NCBI GenBank assembly: GCA_900752475.1
Contig: CAADVJ010000064.1
Coordinates: 1-17,161 of the forward strand
Origin: an uncultured Collinsella sp.
GTDB lineage: Bacteria; Actinomycetota; Coriobacteriia; Coriobacteriales; Coriobacteriaceae
Reading direction: 5' to 3'
DNA: 17,161 nt
Positions 14,698-17,161 of this stretch are shown piece by piece (positions within the stretch are counted from its first letter, which is position 1; the number at the start of each line of letters is the position of its first letter). The position numbers and the translations under genes are program-made. The notes under the pieces were generated by a model, which ran no database searches, was not told the DNA's origin, and worked only from the letters and a program-made list of their open reading frames with translations.

Positions 14698-14741
14698 GCG
14701 CCGCCGCAGCATCCGGGCGAATCCGGACACCGCGGCGGCGC
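14698..14741 (-). terminator. Hairpin between the ferredoxin gene and ychF, probable terminator
   Basis: A perfect 10-bp GC stem, GCGCCGCCGC (14698-14707) / GCGGCGGCGC (14732-14741), with a 24-nt loop that itself contains a TCCGG/CCGGA repeat. It lies 27 bases after the ferredoxin-gene stop on the minus strand. The T-tract is poor (TATACTTAT), so termination strength is uncertain. Confidence 0.5.
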
Positions 14742-14768
14742 AAATGAAGCAGAGATAGAGCTCGCTGA

Positions 14769-16022
14769 CTAGTCCGCGAGCTTCTCCACCTGATCGAGCA
14801 TCTTGTCAAGCTTGGCCTTTGCCTCGACCTTGACCTTCTCGGCCTCCTCGTGGGCCTTGGCCTTCTGAGCGGCCTTTTCCTCGGCCTCGGGATCGACGAC
14901 GACCAGGTTGGATGCATCATGCTCAACCAACTTAAGCGCATGCTCGGGGCACACCTTGACGCAGGCACCGCAGCCCAAGCAATACGTCGACTCCAACGCA
15001 AAGCGGCCGCTTCCCACCAAATCGCAGGCGAACGTGGGGCATACATTGACGCACTCGCCGCACGACGTACACTTGTCAAAATCGCACTCCGGCGTGCTCA
15101 CCTGCATGTTCTGGGCAAGCTCGGGGTGGTTTTGCAACGTTGAGAGCACCAGTTGGCGCCCGTGCGTGAGCGAACGGCGACGCTTAGTCGTCGTGGTGCC
15201 ACACATGGTGCTGAGCGTGCGCTCCAGCTGGGTAATCTGATGGCGATGGGCCTTGAGCTTTTGCGTCACCGAGGCCAGCGCCGCCGTCGCCGGGTTGAGC
15301 TTGGTCACCGTTAGGCCCGTGGTGCGGGCAATCTTTTCCATGTACTCCTTGCGCTCGTACTCGCGGCGCTTATGGCATTTGAGGCTCTTGGGGTCGACCT
15401 CCAGGCCCATACCCGTGCCAGACCACTCCTCGGCCTTCGCAATCGCCTCGCCCAGAATGTCCTCACCGCCGGTGTTGCGACATTTATCGCACACGCCCAA
15501 CGGCAGGTACACACTCACGTTGGGATAGTCCGCCAGTACCGAGAACCAGGTCTCGGCCGTAATATCGCCCACGCAGGCAACGACGACCTCGTTTTCGCGC
15601 GGCATGCGCTTGAGGGCGCGCGTGCAGGTGACGTAGGCGGCCTCGTGGCTCGTAGCAGCAGAGACGATATCGTCATACAGGTTTTTGGGCGCCAGGCGCG
15701 GCGAGATGATCGCCTCGGTCGGACAGGCAGCAGCGCACAGGCCGCACTTGCGACAGGAGTCGAGGATCTCGATGGCATCTTCCTCGACCTCGATAGCGTT
15801 GACCGGGCACACGTCCATGCACGCGGTGCAGCCGCTCTTTTCGTTTTTGCAGGTCAGGCACGGAATGGTGTTGCCGCGCGGACGCTCTTTATAGTCGGCA
15901 GGATTCCACTGCGGCGCCGATGGATCGAGTGCATCGGTCACACCGCCAAGCGGGTTTTTAAGAAAGTCGAAACCCTTGCTGATCTCAATAATGTCATCAA
16001 ACAGATCGTGTTCCTGCGCCAT
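14769..16022 (-). CDS. Multi-cluster 4Fe-4S ferredoxin-type protein
   Basis: 417 residues from ATG 16022, which follows GGGAGGGG; the longer frame to 16052 has no initiation signal. N-terminal Cys motifs: Cys55, 58, 65, 68, 72 (CLTCKNEKSGCTACMDVCP) and Cys90, 93, 96, 100 (CRKCGLCAAACP). C-terminal pair: CTSCGECVNVCP (from 318) and CLGCGACVKVCP (from 348). Four 4Fe-4S clusters are therefore likely. The middle (about 120-230) has further Cys (VTCTRALKRM, VVACVGD, GVCDKCRNTG) in a pattern reminiscent of the hydrogenase/heterodisulfide-reductase iron-sulfur subunit (MvhD-like). The last 40 residues are a Lys/Glu/Ala coiled coil. There is no signal peptide or membrane helix, so it is a cytosolic electron carrier or oxidoreductase subunit. 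Partner and donor are unknown. It is 151 bases downstream of the glycerol-dehydrogenase-type gene, with probably its own promoter. Confidence 0.85.
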   Translation of the reverse strand: MAQEHDLFDDIIEISKGFDFLKNPLGGVTDALDPSAPQWNPADYKERPRGNTIPCLTCKNEKSGCTACMDVCPVNAIEVEEDAIEILDSCRKCGLCAAACPTEAIISPRLAPKNLYDDIVSAATSHEAAYVTCTRALKRMPRENEVVVACVGDITAETWFSVLADYPNVSVYLPLGVCDKCRNTGGEDILGEAIAKAEEWSGTGMGLEVDPKSLKCHKRREYERKEYMEKIARTTGLTVTKLNPATAALASVTQKLKAHRHQITQLERTLSTMCGTTTTKRRRSLTHGRQLVLSTLQNHPELAQNMQVSTPECDFDKCTSCGECVNVCPTFACDLVGSGRFALESTYCLGCGACVKVCPEHALKLVEHDASNLVVVDPEAEEKAAQKAKAHEEAEKVKVEAKAKLDKMLDQVEKLAD

Positions 16023-16173
16023 GCGCGGCCCCTCCCTGAGCAGTGCAAACAAGCAAGAGATAATGATACGCTATCGGCCCACGCCTCGGGCAAATTACAC
16101 GCGGCGCATCTTTGCGGCAAATAGCCCATGGCCCATCGCCGCCTCGATCGCACAAGGCCGATCAAGCGCCAAA

Positions 16174-17161
16174 CTATGCCTCGCACATGAGCTGCACGAG
16201 CTTTTGTTTGGTCACCTTTGCCTGCTCGTTGGCCATATTACGCTCATTTCTAAAGACCGCATTTGCAACACCCTGCAGATCGGCATCGGAAATCTCGCCA
16301 AGGCCCAACTCCTCGAGCGTGGTCGGCAGACCAATGCGCTGGCAAAACTCGAGCACCTGATCAAGCTCGGGCGCACGCTCCAGGCGCAGCTGCACCACCA
16401 GGCCAAATGCCACGGCCTCGCCATGCATCGCCTTGCACTCGGGTAGGATCGTCAGACCGTTGGCGATGGCATGCGCCAACGCCAGGCCACCGCTCTCAAA
16501 GCCGACGCCCGAGAGCAGAATATTGCACTCGATCAGACGCTCAACCGCCGGCGATATACGGCCCTTTTTGAGATCGCGCTTGGCAGCGACGCCGCACTCC
16601 ATGAGTGTGTCATAGCAGGCACGAGCCGCAACCAAGGCCAAGTGTCCCGGCGCGCCACCGTGCTCGTTGGCGCCGTGCGCCGCGGCGCACGAACGCGCCT
16701 CAAAATACGTTGCCAGCGCATCGCCCATACCAGCGACCGTCATACGCAGCGGGGCCGCCGTGACCACGTTGGTATCGACCACGACCAGGTCTGGATTCTT
16801 CTCGAGCATCAGGTAGCGGTCGAACGACCCATCCTCGTGATACAGCACCGAAATCGCGCTGCACGGACCATCCATCGAAGCCGCCGTGGGGCACACGCAC
16901 AACGGCAACTCGGCATAAAACGCAACGGCCTTGGCGATATCGAGCATCTTGCCGCCGCCAATACCCACCACCATGTCGCAATACTCGGCCTGGGCTTCCT
17001 TAGCCATTTCGACAACGGCCTCTTCCGTACACGGACCGTCATAAATCTTAAAGAAAGGCTCGTTTAGATCTTCGTCCAGAAACCCACCGCCGATCTGCTT
17101 CCCCAGCCGATCCTCGGTGCCCTGGTCAAACAAGACATAGGCAGCGCAGCCCAACCATGAC
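16174..17161 (-). CDS. gldA: Glycerol dehydrogenase family protein (5' end beyond right edge)
   Basis: About 328 residues are visible; the frame is open to the window edge and the normal length is about 365, so some 35 N-terminal residues lie outside. It is an NAD-dependent, metal-binding polyol dehydrogenase of the iron-containing/GldA family that oxidises glycerol to dihydroxyacetone or acts in reverse. Seen: CDMVVGIGGGKMLDIAKAVA (nucleotide-binding GGGK), CPTAASMDGPCSAISVLY (GldA-type TAASxDxPxS motif), GMGDALATYFEA (metal-ligand Asp), LAHAIANGL (His) and CKAMHGEAVAFGL (second His). All expected metal ligands are present. The C-terminus is a Lys-rich helix (MANEQAKVTKQKLVQLMCEA). Glycerol dehydrogenase is the best call; a relative such as glycerol-1-phosphate dehydrogenase is less likely, from the TAAS motif. 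It lies upstream of the ferredoxin gene on the same strand. Confidence 0.88.
   Translation of the reverse strand, partial: SWLGCAAYVLFDQGTEDRLGKQIGGGFLDEDLNEPFFKIYDGPCTEEAVVEMAKEAQAEYCDMVVGIGGGKMLDIAKAVAFYAELPLCVCPTAASMDGPCSAISVLYHEDGSFDRYLMLEKNPDLVVVDTNVVTAAPLRMTVAGMGDALATYFEARSCAAAHGANEHGGAPGHLALVAARACYDTLMECGVAAKRDLKKGRISPAVERLIECNILLSGVGFESGGLALAHAIANGLTILPECKAMHGEAVAFGLVVQLRLERAPELDQVLEFCQRIGLPTTLEELGLGEISDADLQGVANAVFRNERNMANEQAKVTKQKLVQLMCEA

Noticed and set aside
15372..16124. Open frame opposite the ferredoxin gene (250 codons)
   Set aside because: Antisense to a gene with clear Cys motifs; composition effect only.

Overview
The window looks like a chromosomal segment of a high-GC, gut-type actinomycete of the class Coriobacteriia. 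Collinsella or a close relative is my best guess, from the protein style of GuaA, YchF and the ferredoxin and from the GC-rich codon third positions. It has two halves. Positions 1 to about 9,550 are an accessory, partly decayed region. Positions 9,587 to 17,161 are ordinary housekeeping genes. No rRNA, tRNA, CRISPR array or transposase was seen.

Accessory half, left to right. A histidine kinase gene enters from the left edge on the minus strand and is degenerate: frames are broken, the acidic residue after the H-box histidine is missing, and a 14-bp perfect hairpin sits in the wreck. A small single-membrane-span protein lies upstream of it. A WYL-domain regulator follows on the plus strand, with a clear sigma-70-type promoter overlapped by an 8-bp inverted repeat (probable operator). 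Behind it is a Sel1-repeat-like gene split across two frames. About 500 bp without a convincing gene follows, ending in an intrinsic terminator near 3,750. Two excisionase-type HTH genes come next, one intact and one broken, as remnants of an integrated element.

The most interesting block starts at 4,385. A consensus-like promoter drives a transcript of about 55 nt made of two hairpins, the second being a strong intrinsic terminator. A DUF3800 gene with a TTG start follows immediately. This RNA-terminator-protein layout resembles the DUF3800-associated RNA motifs and, in architecture, type III toxin-antitoxin loci. On the minus strand, converging on it, is a three-gene group: an AAA_14/DUF4143 ATPase, a 582-residue protein with a DUF4365-like nuclease domain at its N-terminus, and a 194-residue protein carrying an RX4H motif as in HEPN ribonucleases. 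I read this as a small defence-type island, which is inference.

Housekeeping half. A GyrI-like C-terminal fragment and a 12-bp inverted repeat mark the junction. Then come guaA (GMP synthase, minus) and a divergent cytosolic L-asparaginase (plus). A small XRE regulator is divergent from a 129-residue unknown protein across a 24-bp perfect palindrome. A DUF1648-type membrane protein lies downstream of ychF (minus). The last two genes are a multi-cluster 4Fe-4S protein (minus) and a glycerol-dehydrogenase-family gene cut by the right edge (minus).
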